A program made the position numbers and the translations under genes. 64,000 nucleotides of DNA from Acidobacteriota bacterium (GTDB taxonomy: Bacteria; Acidobacteriota; Terriglobia; UBA7540). Shown here piece by piece: positions 16,848 through 25,183 of the stretch (positions are counted from its first letter, which is position 1; the number at the start of each line of letters is the position of its first letter). Location: the NCBI GenBank assembly GCA_021817045.1, contig JAKAWG010000004.1, positions 1 to 64,000 on the forward strand, given 5' to 3'. A model generated the notes under the pieces. It did not search any database. It was given only the letters and a program-made list of their open reading frames with translations, and was not told the DNA's origin.

Positions 16848-18032
16848 TCAACCGGCCATATGGCTCCCTGGCATTGTAACAGCGCAAGCGGCTCCCGGTA
16901 GCCTCGAATTAGCACCGATACGATTTCCGAATTCCGAGTGAATAGCCTGGAACGTGGCGCCCCACCCGGAAGAGGTGACCGAGGATTCGTCGACCGTAAC
17001 CAACCTTCGTCGTCGGAGGCGAAGGTAGGCAATCCGCGCGAAGGCAAGCACGGGCACCGATACGAAGCTTCCAATAATCCCGGCCGCCTCGGCGCCCGCC
17101 AGCACCCCGAAAATAATAATGAGAGGGTGTAATTTGAATTCGGAACTCATGAGGTGAGGCGAGATCAAATAATCCTGGACGACACGGAAAATCACCAAAA
17201 ACATTACGAGCAACAAGAGGTGACCGTACCCGCTAAAAAATGAGACCAGCATGATGAGACCAAAAGCGACCAACGGCCCTACGATGGGAATGAACTCCAA
17301 GGGGAAACCCATCGCTGCCAGCAGCATCGCGTAAGGGAGTTTGATAAGCGAGAAAAACAACGCATAAGCCCCGAACGCAATCGCAGCGAGCAGGAAGAGG
17401 GCTCGCATATACTCCGAAAGCAGCACGTGCAGGTGATCGGCGACATCCTCGACCTGCCGGCGTGCGCGGCCCTCGGGCACCAAGGAAAGGAAACCCTCGC
17501 GAATAGCGTACCCGTCTTTCAGGAAGAAAAAACTCAGGATGGGTATCAACAAGATAAAGAGAATCACTTCGCCGACGGAGGCGGCTCTAACCGCAAGTTT
17601 GGGCACGGAACTGACAATCTCTTGGCTGTGTTCCACCACGGCTTTTTGAATCCCCAGGATGACCACTTGCTTTAGCGAGTGCAGCGGGTGAGGCGAGGTC
17701 GTCTTTTGCGACTCATTCAGCTTGGAGACGATTTCCGGAAACCTGGCAGCCAGGCTGTTCGCTTCGGCAAGGACTCTTGATCCGATCTCGAAAGCGATTA
17801 GGCTGAGTAAGCCAATCAGGATTGTGTAAATGATGGCCAGCGCCGGACCGCGCGAGCGGCCCGGGACGCGTTTCTCAAGATATCGAAGCATTGGCCAGAG
17901 CAGGTACGCGAAGAACAGGGCGGTAACGAACACAAAGAGAGTGTCTCGGATCTCGAAGACCAGAACTGCAAGCGCGACAATGGCTATGACCGTCCACGCG
18001 TAGCGCGCGATACGGGAATCGATGCCGAGCAT
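16848..18032 (-). CDS. AI-2E family transporter (PerM/UPF0118)
   Basis: This 394-aa membrane protein begins MLGIDSRIARYAWTVIAIVALAVLVFEIRDTLFVFVTALFFAYLLWPML with two close helices, then YLEKRVPGRSRGPALAIIYTILIGLL. Conserved family stretches are LIPILSFFFLKDG, AMLLAAMGFPLEFIPIVGPLVAFGLIMLVS and VFRVVQDYLISPHLMSSEFKLHPLIIIFGVLAGAEAAGIIGSFVSVPVLA. The family has about eight helices and members export autoinducer-2, indole precursors or Na+ for H+; the substrate here cannot be told. The length is normal, apart from a 45-residue extension after the last helix that looks unconserved. Confidence 0.88.
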   Translation of the reverse strand: MLGIDSRIARYAWTVIAIVALAVLVFEIRDTLFVFVTALFFAYLLWPMLRYLEKRVPGRSRGPALAIIYTILIGLLSLIAFEIGSRVLAEANSLAARFPEIVSKLNESQKTTSPHPLHSLKQVVILGIQKAVVEHSQEIVSSVPKLAVRAASVGEVILFILLIPILSFFFLKDGYAIREGFLSLVPEGRARRQVEDVADHLHVLLSEYMRALFLLAAIAFGAYALFFSLIKLPYAMLLAAMGFPLEFIPIVGPLVAFGLIMLVSFFSGYGHLLLLVMFLVIFRVVQDYLISPHLMSSEFKLHPLIIIFGVLAGAEAAGIIGSFVSVPVLAFARIAYLRLRRRRLVTVDESSVTSSGWGATFQAIHSEFGNRIGANSRLPGAACAVTMPGSHMAG

Positions 18033-18585
18033 GATCTGTTAAGCCCAGCTTTCCATTGTATATGACAGTTGTATGCTGGGTCCGCCGGCGATTAGCTCGT
18101 CATGCTCACGACTCCTTTCTCCTCGCCGGCTCATCTCCCCGCAAACTGATAAGCGGCAAGTGCAAAAGAAGCATCCCTTGCGTGCCGCTCACTCGATAGG
18201 CGCTAACCTGACGATCTGGTGGCGTCGAGGGTTGCCCGAAGGGCAACACCATGAATAGCCGTAGGTGCACCCTACGGAAACCGAAGGCCCAAGCCAACAT
18301 TGACCCCGAAGGGGTCGTACCCCGCCGCACACCATGCCCCAAATTCAGCCCCTGGCGGGGCTTATCGATCTTTTCCCTGCTGTTCGTAGGTTCCACCTAC
18401 GGCTATTCACCGTGTCCCGCTTCGCGGGACTTGCACACAGCCAGCGCGCTGCCGTTAAGCTAGCGCTGATGGATCACTCCCCGTGATCCCTTGTCAAGCA
18501 GCGATTTCAGGGTATAACTTAAATCGAACGCTGGCCGCGAGTTCAAAGCTCGCCGGCAGCGTGCAATCCAAAACGGGAGTCTGCC
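18033..18585. other. divergent intergenic region carrying a palindromic repeat
   Basis: This 553-base gap separates the divergent AI-2E transporter and AIM24 genes. Most of it is the repeat at 18253-18408 and its flanks, which include several short palindromes (GACCCCGAAGGGGTC at about 18302, CCCGCTTCGCGGG at about 18417). Short ORFs across it have low-complexity, repeat-like products and are not called. Confidence 0.6.
18253..18408. repeat. 156-bp element with perfect 15-bp terminal inverted repeats
   Basis: GAATAGCCGTAGGTG (18253-18267) and CACCTACGGCTATTC (18394-18408) are exact reverse complements, and similarity continues outward (CACCAT against CACGGT). The interior holds GACCCCGAAGGGGTC and a CCCCGCC...GGCGGGG stem. 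No transposase is present, so it is a non-autonomous, MITE-like or REP-type unit. Confidence 0.8.
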
Positions 18586-19341
18586 ATGCAGAATCGCATC
18601 CTCGGCACTACCATGCCGGTGCTTGAAGTCACGCTTGATCCTAACGAGTCCGTCATTTCTGAAGCCGGTGAACTTTCTTGGATGACGACTTCCATCCAGT
18701 TAACCACGCACACGCAGTTTGGCGGAGGCGGAGGCATCTTTGGTGTGCTGAGGCGCGTGGCGGGCGGCGCATCGCTTTTCATGACTGAGTATCGCGCCAT
18801 CGCCGCCCCCGGATCGGTTTCCTTCGCTGCAAAACTACCGGGACACATTGTGCCCGTCGAAGTTGGCGCGGGAAATGAATACATGATTCACCGGCACGGT
18901 TTTTTGTGCGCGACCCCACAGATTCAGCTCAGCGTCGGCTTCCAGCAATCGCTGGGGGCGGGAATTTTCGGCGGCGACGGCTTCCTGCTGCAGCGCGTCA
19001 GCGGAACGGGAACGGCATGGATTGAGCTTTCGGGTGAGTTGATCGTGAAGGACCTGCAACCGGGCGAAACTCTGCGGGTCCATCCCGGACACGTCGGCGC
19101 GTTCCAGGCGTGCGTTTCCTTTCAAATCACGACCGTGCCGGGAATCAAGAACATGATCTTTGGCGGTGACGGAATTTTTCTCGCAGCTCTCACCGGGCCG
19201 GGAAGGATCTGGCTGCAAACGCTGCCCATCGCCAGGCTGGCGCAGGAGATCATGGAGTACATGCCCGCGCAACAGAGTCAAGCCGTGGAGGGAGGTGTAG
19301 TCGGAGGCATCGTTGGCTCGCTCCTGAACGGCATGAAATAA
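18586..19341 (+). CDS. AIM24/TIGR00266 family protein
   Basis: This 251-aa protein is full length for the TIGR00266/AIM24 family. It has the N-terminal LEVTLDPNESVISEAGELSWMT, the glycine-rich FGGGGGIFGVLRRVAGGASLFMTEYRA, and repeated LPGHIVPVEV, SLGAGIFGGDGFLLQRVSGTGTAWIELSGELIVKDL and FGGDGIFLAALTGPGRIWLQTLPIARLA. The fold is a beta-prism/beta-roll related to tryptophan-RNA-attenuation-like proteins, and the biochemical role is unknown. GGGAG lies about 8 bases before the ATG. It stands alone, divergent from the AI-2E transporter gene. Confidence 0.9.
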   Translation: MQNRILGTTMPVLEVTLDPNESVISEAGELSWMTTSIQLTTHTQFGGGGGIFGVLRRVAGGASLFMTEYRAIAAPGSVSFAAKLPGHIVPVEVGAGNEYMIHRHGFLCATPQIQLSVGFQQSLGAGIFGGDGFLLQRVSGTGTAWIELSGELIVKDLQPGETLRVHPGHVGAFQACVSFQITTVPGIKNMIFGGDGIFLAALTGPGRIWLQTLPIARLAQEIMEYMPAQQSQAVEGGVVGGIVGSLLNGMK

Positions 19342-19638
19342 AAAGACGCGCGATCAAGCCTCGCCTACCAAGTGGGAACCTCCAGGCATTATTTGCCGCG
19401 CCTCTTCGTTCTCAATCAAGTAGTTCGAAGGCGTGAAAGAATCGTCGGCACTCGTCATCCTGAGCCCTTCGCTGCGTTATTCCGACGCCGAGCCGCGCGA
19501 GGCGGAGAAACTTGCTTCTCCGGCGCTCAGGGCAGGCTCCGCGAAGAATCCCCTACTTTGTTTCCAAGCGAATACAGGGACGCTTCGCTGCGCTCAGTCG
19601 CTCATGTCGCTTCGCGAAGCCCGCAAGCATGGGAATGC

Positions 19639-19740
19639 CCCCTCACCCGCCCTCCGGAGTCTACCCTGGGCGGAACCGAAGGGTCGGGCACCCTCTCCCC
19701 AGGGGGAGAGGGTGGCGAGCGGAACGAGTCGGGTGAGTGG
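19639..19740. repeat. CCCTCTCCCC palindrome family, copy 2
   Basis: It has outer CCCCTCACCCG at 19639-19649 with GTCGGGTGAG near 19729-19738, and inner CACCCTCTCCCC (19689-19700) with GGGGGAGAGGGTG (19702-19714). The architecture matches 38854-38929. Confidence 0.8.
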
Positions 19741-19766
19741 TCGGTGACCCGGACTTTTCAGGGCAG

Positions 19767-19796
19767 CATGACAGATTCGAATAACTCACACGTTCT
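19767..19796. repeat. 30-bp dispersed repeat, copy 1
   Basis: The reverse complement of this segment matches 21874-21903 at 28 of 30 positions (shared core GTTATTCGAATCTG / ATTATTCGAATCTG). The two copies are 2.1 kb apart in opposite orientation. Neither is in a supported gene. Confidence 0.75.
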
Positions 19797-20116
19797 TCTC
19801 TCCAACTGCCTCCGCACACTCAGGCTCATCGCCGAAACGGCTTTTCCAAGGTGACAAACAAGCGCTTCGTGGCCGGGGACGCGAAGAGTTGCCAGCCTGA
19901 CCACCCGCGCGGATCCCTTCTGGGTAACCGACGCTACACCCGAAACCGGCACCTGCCACATCCGCGCATTGGCCGCTTAACCGGCCAATCCCTGCCCATT
20001 CTCAGGGCGCGCAGAGCCTCCGCGCTTCGGTAACGATTTTGGTGAGGCGGGCTCGGTTAGTTCAATTGGCCCTGCGGGGTCACTCACGGGCGGCTCGAAT
20101 TCCCTGTAAGGTGTCC

Positions 20117-20750
20117 TTAGATTCTATCCAGGATCGGCCATCTGGGAGGTTCGGTGGGTAGTGAGTACTCTAATCTCGCGGCATCGAGACTACGCCTGTC
20201 AAAGGACCAGAGACAGTACAGGGCAGCAGCCTCGAAATAGACTACAGGGACAATTCTTAACCACACATGCTGAAGATATCCAGGCAAGGACCCGATTAAG
20301 AAGACAGCGATCGACACACCAACAAGCGCTAGAAGCCCCCATAATCCGGCTAGATTAGGTGTGACGACGCCAAGCACGCTTATCCGATTCACGTACTGAT
20401 GCAGGCACGCGGATGGGAAAGCGACGCCTGCGCGGAGACTTTGCCCGCTCTGTGACAATCGCCCTCCATTGCGTCTGAACCCATGACAACTTTTGCAATT
20501 CAGCATCAGCGTATTCCACAACATGCAGGATTCGATCAAAAGCCCGATCCCTCATTTGCTGGCGATCACCAGCGACCTCCACGGCTTTCAGGTACTCATT
20601 CCAGAAGGCAAGCCGCTCGATTGCGAGGTCAATAACCTTGAGATTTCGCGCCCTCCGCGTTAGATTCAACAGGCCATGTTCAATCAGCCACGTTCCCACG
20701 CCTGCGCATACCACACAAAAAACCTCCGTGCCGGAGACAGGGGTACTCAT
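20117..20750 (-). pseudogene. frameshifted gene for a small membrane protein
   Basis: Two overlapping minus-strand frames look like two pieces of one protein. The upstream piece (stop at 20355; possible ATG 20750) has a hydrophobic N-terminal segment (EVFCVVCAGVGTWLIEHGLL) and an amphipathic helical part (LAIERLAFWNEYLKAVEVAGDRQQMRDRAFD). The second frame, open from upstream to 20117, contributes two convincing membrane helices (LAGLWGLLALVGVSIAVFLIGSL and VPVVYFEAAALYCLWSF). The change of frame would fall at about 20355-20430. Either the gene is broken or the sequence has an indel. I do not recognise the family. Confidence 0.4.
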
Positions 20751-21165
20751 ATCCGAACGAGTAGACACCGTGATGAAGCATTCGGCGCCTGCCCGGTTTC
20801 GCTCGGCCAATGATCCAACCGACATAAGAGAGATCAAACGCCCCATCCCACCCCCGTCACACTCTATCGCTCAGCATCGAATCAAACCCGCTCGCTCAGG
20901 GCTCACATAAATTCACGCTAGAGGCCCCTCAAGTGCGCCGCGGATGCTCCCCAAAAGCGTATTCCGGGCGACCGCAGTGCACGGTTAGTAAGCCTTCGAT
21001 GGGTCCACTGTAAATCAGGGTGGGGTCAAAAGCGGGTAGCCATTGCCAGCGGTTTTCTGGATGTGGGCTTTTGGTAGTATTCTTCTGGTGTTGCTTCGCA
21101 TCCGCCGCTCCGCGCGTCCGCCCGAATTTTCTTCGTGGCCTCAAAGCCGCGCCGGGGCGCTCCGC
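20751..21165. other. intergenic region without a supported gene
   Basis: I see nothing convincing in these 415 bases: no ORF with a ribosome binding site, no strong palindrome and no RNA gene. Confidence 0.5.
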
Positions 21166-21447
21166 TTATGAATTCTTTCGTTCCTCCATGTATGCGCGGA
21201 GGAGAGCATTGATGCGGGCCTGATAACCTGACCCCTGGCTTTTATACCACTCCACCACATCGCCATCGATTCGTAGCGTGAGCTGCTTTTTCCGTGCCAC
21301 AGGCGTCAGACCCCGCCGCACCACACCGCGGGCAAACATTTGAGGTGTCAATTCAGAGGTGTCGGAGAGATTGATTTTGTCGTCTTTTAGCGCGTCGACT
21401 TGCTTCCAGTCAGTCCGCGATCTCCTTGAAGTAACTGGCTTCTTCAT
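21166..21447 (-). CDS. brnA: BrnA-family antitoxin
   Basis: This 93-aa protein starts at ATG 21447 (MKKPVTSRRSRTDW...), inside the 3' end of brnT, overlapping it by 38 bases. It has the standard BrnA layout: an N-terminal toxin-binding part (DWKQVDALKDDKINLSDTSELTPQMFARGVVRRGL), then a ribbon-helix-helix C-terminus (KKQLTLRIDGDVVEWYKSQGSGYQARINALLRAYM). In this family the antitoxin neutralises the toxin and represses the operon. The frame is open upstream to 21738, but that extension is only the shadow of brnT. Confidence 0.92.
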   Translation of the reverse strand: MKKPVTSRRSRTDWKQVDALKDDKINLSDTSELTPQMFARGVVRRGLTPVARKKQLTLRIDGDVVEWYKSQGSGYQARINALLRAYMEERKNS

Positions 21448-21679
21448 TTTTAGTCGCCTTGGAAATGATTCGGATGACCTGCGGGGTCTCGGTGTACGCG
21501 ACAACCACCACGCTCCCCTGTAGCAGGCCCAGCGTGATAAACCGCGACTCGCCGTCGCCAAACCGGTCGTCCAAGACCGTGAGCGCGCTGCCGGCGAACA
21601 CCTTCTCGATCCCCACGAAGTCGATCTCGTGTTTCTGAATGTTGGATAGCCGCTTGGCTTCGTCCCATTCATACCGCAT
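21410..21679 (-). CDS. brnT: BrnT-family toxin
   Basis: This 89-aa protein begins MRYEWDEAKRLSNIQKHEIDFVGIEKVF, the diagnostic BrnT opening (W-D..K...N..KH.I.F). It continues with the strands SALTVLDDRFGDGESRFITLGLLQGSVVVVAYTE and the closing VIRIISKATKNEEASYF. BrnT is a RelE-fold ribonuclease that inhibits translation; the K, H and R residues of the conserved motif are all present, so it is probably intact. The toxin gene precedes the antitoxin gene, as usual for this family. Confidence 0.93.
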   Translation of the reverse strand: MRYEWDEAKRLSNIQKHEIDFVGIEKVFAGSALTVLDDRFGDGESRFITLGLLQGSVVVVAYTETPQVIRIISKATKNEEASYFKEIAD

Positions 21680-21873
21680 AGAAGAAGCGTAGCGACGTCA
21701 AGTCCGTTGCCACGGCCTTGCCCACAGCTCTCGGTCACTTGGCCGTACAGCCGGCAAACCGGAAACGCGGCCGATCGTGTCAGGCTTCCAGATATGTGTT
21801 TACGTGAAATACTTCCTGCTTTGTCAGCCAGGGTTTACGGAATCCCTACGGCGTGCCTGGAAACGGATCATTG

Positions 21874-21903
21874 GAACGTGTGAATTATTCGAATCTGCCA
21901 TGC
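21874..21903. repeat. 30-bp dispersed repeat, copy 2
   Basis: It matches the reverse complement of 19767-19796 at 28 of 30 bases. The flanks are not similar, so the conserved unit is short. Confidence 0.75.
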
Positions 21904-22269
21904 CGAACCCGTTCGCCTTTCCCGCAAACAGTCCCGACCGCCGGAAGAGCGGATTCCTCCGCGATCCTCGGCTCGGAAACTGACCGAGCTTCCGCGTCTT
22001 TACTTTTCTCGCTTGGTTCGTTATGTTTCTACATCTGGCCTCGCGGCAGCGGCCGCCGGCCGTCAAGAGCCTCTGCGTCGAGCGGACGCGTGACCTTTTG
22101 GAGTTTCTCCTGTACAGCCACGCAGGTCGCTAGTATAATAGGCTAGTAACAGAGGTGCGGAAATGGCCCTTCAGCGACGCTTCGTAGTTCCCCTCCCCGC
22201 AAGTGGGCGGCACGAGGGCTTAGGATTCGGCGGAGACAGCGGGAAAGGAGTGAAGAAGAGAAAAGACTG

Positions 22270-22412
22270 TTTATTGAGGAACAAATTGCCCTCAAGTTAT
22301 TGAAAACAAACAATCATTAGAGGAACAGCTTCCCTCGACTGATGTATCTCATTGAATATAAGCAAGTTACGTATTAAATTATTCCCGTGCATTAAAGTTG
22401 CTGAAAACAAGC
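22270..22412 (+). promoter_or_regulatory. putative control region of the dehydratase gene
   Basis: TTTATTGAGGAACAA (22270-22284) matches 14 of 15 bases of TTTATTGACGAACAA, the reverse complement of a site in the GH3 control region (52844-52858). Two direct copies of AAGTTnnTGAAAACAA lie at about 22294-22309 and 22395-22410; TGAAAACAA also recurs (as TTGTTTTCA) in both copies of the duplicated control region at 33250 and 52661. The strict inverted-repeat pair seen there is missing, so this is a weaker, diverged relative. Confidence 0.4.
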
Positions 22413-22465
22413 GGCTTATGAGAAAAATTTGAGCAAGACCGAATTTGCTTTTCCAAAATCCGACC

Positions 22466-23611
22466 ATGAAAATCCAAAATATCGAGCTGTTCACCGTGCC
22501 TCCACGGTGGCTCTTTTTGAAGATGACCACCGATGAGGGCATCACCGGTTGGGGTGAGGCGACGCTGGAAGGCCATACCGGACCGGTAGAGGCGGTCGTC
22601 AAGGAGATGGCGGGCTATTTCATTGGCAAGCCCACGGACCGCATCGAAGACCTGTGGCAGGCGCTCTATCGCAGCGGATTCTATCGCGGTGGCCCCGTGC
22701 TGATGAGCGCGATTTCCGGCATCGACCAGGCTCTTTGGGACATACGCGGCAAGCAACTGGGCCAGCCGGTCTATCAGCTTCTTGGCGGCTTGGTACGGGA
22801 GAAATTGAAGGTCTACGTCTGGGTCGGTGGTAATCGCGGAACCACCGCCGGCGAGGACGCGGCAGCGCGAGTGAAAGCCGGCTACCGCGCGGTTAAGATG
22901 AACGCGACGGCGAACCTTGAATGGATCGACTCAGGCGCGAAGCTGGACGAAACTGCCGCGCGGGTTCAGGCCGTGCGGGAAGCGGTGGGGCCGGAAGTTG
23001 GCATCGCCGTCGACTTCCACGGCCGCGTCCACAAGGGCATGGCCAAGGCGCTCGCGCGGACGCTCGATCCCTTCAAGCTGTTGTTCATCGAGGAGCCGGT
23101 GCTGCCCGAGAACAACGAGGCGCTCGCCGCCATTCAGCAGCACACCTCGACTCCTATCGCGACAGGCGAGCGCATGTACACTCGCTGGGGGTTCAAAAAA
23201 CTTCTCGAACAAGGCGCCGCTGACATTATCCAGCCGGACCTCAGCCATGCGGGCGGCATCTGGGAAGTGCGAAAGATTGCCGCGATGGCCGAAGCTTACG
23301 ATGTGGCCGTCGCGCCGCACTGTCCGCTGGGTCCCATCGCCTTCGCCGCTTGCCTGCAGTTGGATTTCTGCACGCCGAACGCCTTCATCCAGGAATCAAG
23401 CCTTGGCATCCATTACAATATCAGCGCCGACCTGCTGGATTATCTGGCCGATCCCACCATCTTCGCGTTCGAAGCCGGCTACGTGAAGCCGCCTTCCGGC
23501 CCCGGCCTTGGCATCGAGCTGAATGAAGAAAAAATCCGCGCGGCAAAGGCGGCCGGGGACTGGCATCGTCCGTCGTGGCGCAACGAAGACGGAGCCCTGG
23601 CGGAATGGTAG
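22466..23611 (+). CDS. dgoD: galactonate-dehydratase-like enolase superfamily protein
   Basis: This 381-aa protein has the length of DgoD and its N-terminal capping domain (MKIQNIELFTVPPRWLFLKMTTDEGITGWGEATLEG). The mandelate-racemase barrel follows, with GYRAVKMNA (general-base lysine region), VDFHGR (metal ligand), FIEEPVLPENNEAL (metal glutamate), ATGERMYTRWGFKKLLEQGAADIIQPDLSHAGGI and the catalytic histidine region VAPHCPLGPIAFAACLQLD. It would dehydrate an aldonate (galactonate or an epimer) to the 2-keto-3-deoxy acid. ATG 22466 gives the standard N-terminus; the TTG at 22445 is less likely. The aldolases encoded at 29853 and 33952 could take the product. The exact sugar acid is inferred. 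Confidence 0.85.
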   Translation: MKIQNIELFTVPPRWLFLKMTTDEGITGWGEATLEGHTGPVEAVVKEMAGYFIGKPTDRIEDLWQALYRSGFYRGGPVLMSAISGIDQALWDIRGKQLGQPVYQLLGGLVREKLKVYVWVGGNRGTTAGEDAAARVKAGYRAVKMNATANLEWIDSGAKLDETAARVQAVREAVGPEVGIAVDFHGRVHKGMAKALARTLDPFKLLFIEEPVLPENNEALAAIQQHTSTPIATGERMYTRWGFKKLLEQGAADIIQPDLSHAGGIWEVRKIAAMAEAYDVAVAPHCPLGPIAFAACLQLDFCTPNAFIQESSLGIHYNISADLLDYLADPTIFAFEAGYVKPPSGPGLGIELNEEKIRAAKAAGDWHRPSWRNEDGALAEW

Positions 23612-23734
23612 CGCGAGCTAACGCTGACGACTGAGGCCGGGCATGATATATTCTTCCAGGTCCGTGTTTCTGACTTCCGCTTTTTTTTGTGCCTCAGTGT
23701 TTTGGTGGTGAGATTGTAAGGAGGGTCTTCTAAC

Positions 23735-25150
23735 ATGGCAGCGACGTTCGGAGTGTTGGTAGGCAACCGCGGTTTCTTTCCCGCTGCGCTGGCGCGCGAC
23801 GGGCGAGAAGAAGTGCTGCGCGTTCTCAAGCAGGAAGATTACGGCGCCGTGTGCCTCGGCCCTAATGAGACTAAGTTCGGTGTGGTTGAGAGCTTCGAGG
23901 ATGCGCGCAAGTGCGCCGACCTTTTCAAGGAGCACCGAGATGAAATTGACGGCGTGCTCGTGACGCTGCCGAATTTCGGTGACGAGAAGGCTGTTGCCAA
24001 CACCTTGCGCCTGGCAGACCTGGGAGTGCCCGTGCTCGTTCACGCATTCCCCGACGATCCGGCGCACATGAAAATGGGCGGACGGCGCGACAGCTTTTGC
24101 GGCAAAATTTCGGTCTGTAACAATTTGTGGCAATACGGCATCCGCTTTTCGCTTACCCGCCAGCACACGGTGCCGCCAACCGCCGAATCCTTCAAAGAAG
24201 ACCTGAAAACGTTCTCCGCCACCTGCCGCATTGTCAAGGGACTGCGCGGGCCGCGCGTAGGCGTGATTGGCGCACGCCCGGCGGCGTTCAACACGGTCCG
24301 CTTCAGCGAAAAGCTGATGGAACACGCCGGCATCAGCGTCGAAACGATGGACCTCTCCGAAGTCTTGGGCCGCGTCGGCCGCCTCAAAGACGATTCCGCC
24401 TCCGTTAAGTCGAAACTTGAAGGCATCCAGGGCTACGTTTCCCCGCGCGGCGTTCCTGCGGCCTCGCTTCTGAAGATGGCCAAGTTCGGCGTCGTGGTGG
24501 ATGAGTGGATGCAGGCGAACGCCCTGGTTGGAAGCTCCGTCCAGTGCTGGACCGCGCTTGAAGAGTTCTTCGGCGTCGTCCCCTGCACCTTAATGAGCAT
24601 GATGTCGAACAACCTTCTTCCGAGCGCTTGCGAGACGGACATGATCGGCATGCTCGCCATGTACATCCTCCAACTCGCCTCAGAAACGCCCAGCGCCATC
24701 GTCGATTGGAATAACAATTACGGCGACGATCCGGACAAGGCGGTGATCTTCCACTGTTCGAACCTTCCCAAGCACTTCTTCGATGACTTCCAGATGGACT
24801 TCCAGGAAATTATCGCCGCTTCCATCGGCAAAGAGAGCACCTTCGGCACGGTCGTCGGACGGCTCAAGAGCGGCCCGCTGACGTATTGCCGCATCTCGAC
24901 CGACGACTTGAACGGCCGCATGAGGGCTTACGCCGGCGAAGGCGAAATCACTCCGGACAAGCTCGAAAGTTTTGGCGGCTACGGAGTGGTACGCATTCCT
25001 CGCCTGCAGGACCTGATGCAGTTCATCTGCAGTAACGGCTACGAGCACCACGTTTCGGTCAATCGGAGCCATTACGGCCGCGCCGTCATTGACGCGTTGG
25101 CGAACTACAAAGGCTGGGACGTCTATCACCACGCGCCCACCGTAGCCTGA
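23735..25150 (+). CDS. L-fucose/L-arabinose isomerase family protein
   Basis: This 471-aa protein starts at ATG 23735 after AAGGAGG. The fucose/arabinose-isomerase fold is visible: MAATFGVLVGNRGFFPAALARDGREEVLRVL, LVTLPNFGDEKAVANTLRLADLGVPVLVHAFPDD, GLRGPRVGVIGARPAAFNTVRFSEKLMEHAGISVETMDL, and the metal-site regions WTALEEFFGVVPCTLMSMMSNNLLPSACETDMIGML and VIFHCSNLPKHFF. Members interconvert aldoses and ketoses with Mn2+; some accept sulfoquinovose or deoxysugars, so the substrate is open. It follows the dehydratase gene by 123 bases on the same strand. It is a different subfamily from the isomerase at 27114-28535. Confidence 0.8.
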   Translation: MAATFGVLVGNRGFFPAALARDGREEVLRVLKQEDYGAVCLGPNETKFGVVESFEDARKCADLFKEHRDEIDGVLVTLPNFGDEKAVANTLRLADLGVPVLVHAFPDDPAHMKMGGRRDSFCGKISVCNNLWQYGIRFSLTRQHTVPPTAESFKEDLKTFSATCRIVKGLRGPRVGVIGARPAAFNTVRFSEKLMEHAGISVETMDLSEVLGRVGRLKDDSASVKSKLEGIQGYVSPRGVPAASLLKMAKFGVVVDEWMQANALVGSSVQCWTALEEFFGVVPCTLMSMMSNNLLPSACETDMIGMLAMYILQLASETPSAIVDWNNNYGDDPDKAVIFHCSNLPKHFFDDFQMDFQEIIAASIGKESTFGTVVGRLKSGPLTYCRISTDDLNGRMRAYAGEGEITPDKLESFGGYGVVRIPRLQDLMQFICSNGYEHHVSVNRSHYGRAVIDALANYKGWDVYHHAPTVA

Positions 25151-25183
25151 CGCTGCTTTGCATTGCCCGGGTATAATTAGCCA

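Larger units (their letters stand above)
19342..20116. other. repeat-rich intergenic region
   Basis: No gene is supported. The stretch holds a copy of the TCATCCTGAGC...GAAGAATCC dispersed sequence (about 19455-19560), the CACCC/GGGTG palindrome (19639-19740) and one copy of the 30-bp repeat (19767-19796). The remainder (19800-20116) is anonymous. Confidence 0.6.
21680..22465. other. intergenic region between brnT and the dehydratase gene
   Basis: No gene is supported in these 786 bases. The first part holds copy 2 of the 30-bp repeat (21874-21903). The last 200 bases are AT-rich and contain the putative control region described at 22270-22412. Confidence 0.6.

Noticed and set aside
18251-18463. 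Small plus-strand ORF across the 18.25-18.41 kb element
   Set aside because: The reading frame results from the palindromic repeat sequence; there is no ribosome binding site or structure.
19372-19854. Overlapping plus-strand ORFs of 74-160 codons
   Set aside because: They are open only because of GC-rich repeats; three frames overlap and none has a plausible protein pattern.
20929-21144. 71-codon minus-strand ORF
   Set aside because: No ribosome binding site, no hydrophobic or domain pattern; not enough to call a gene.
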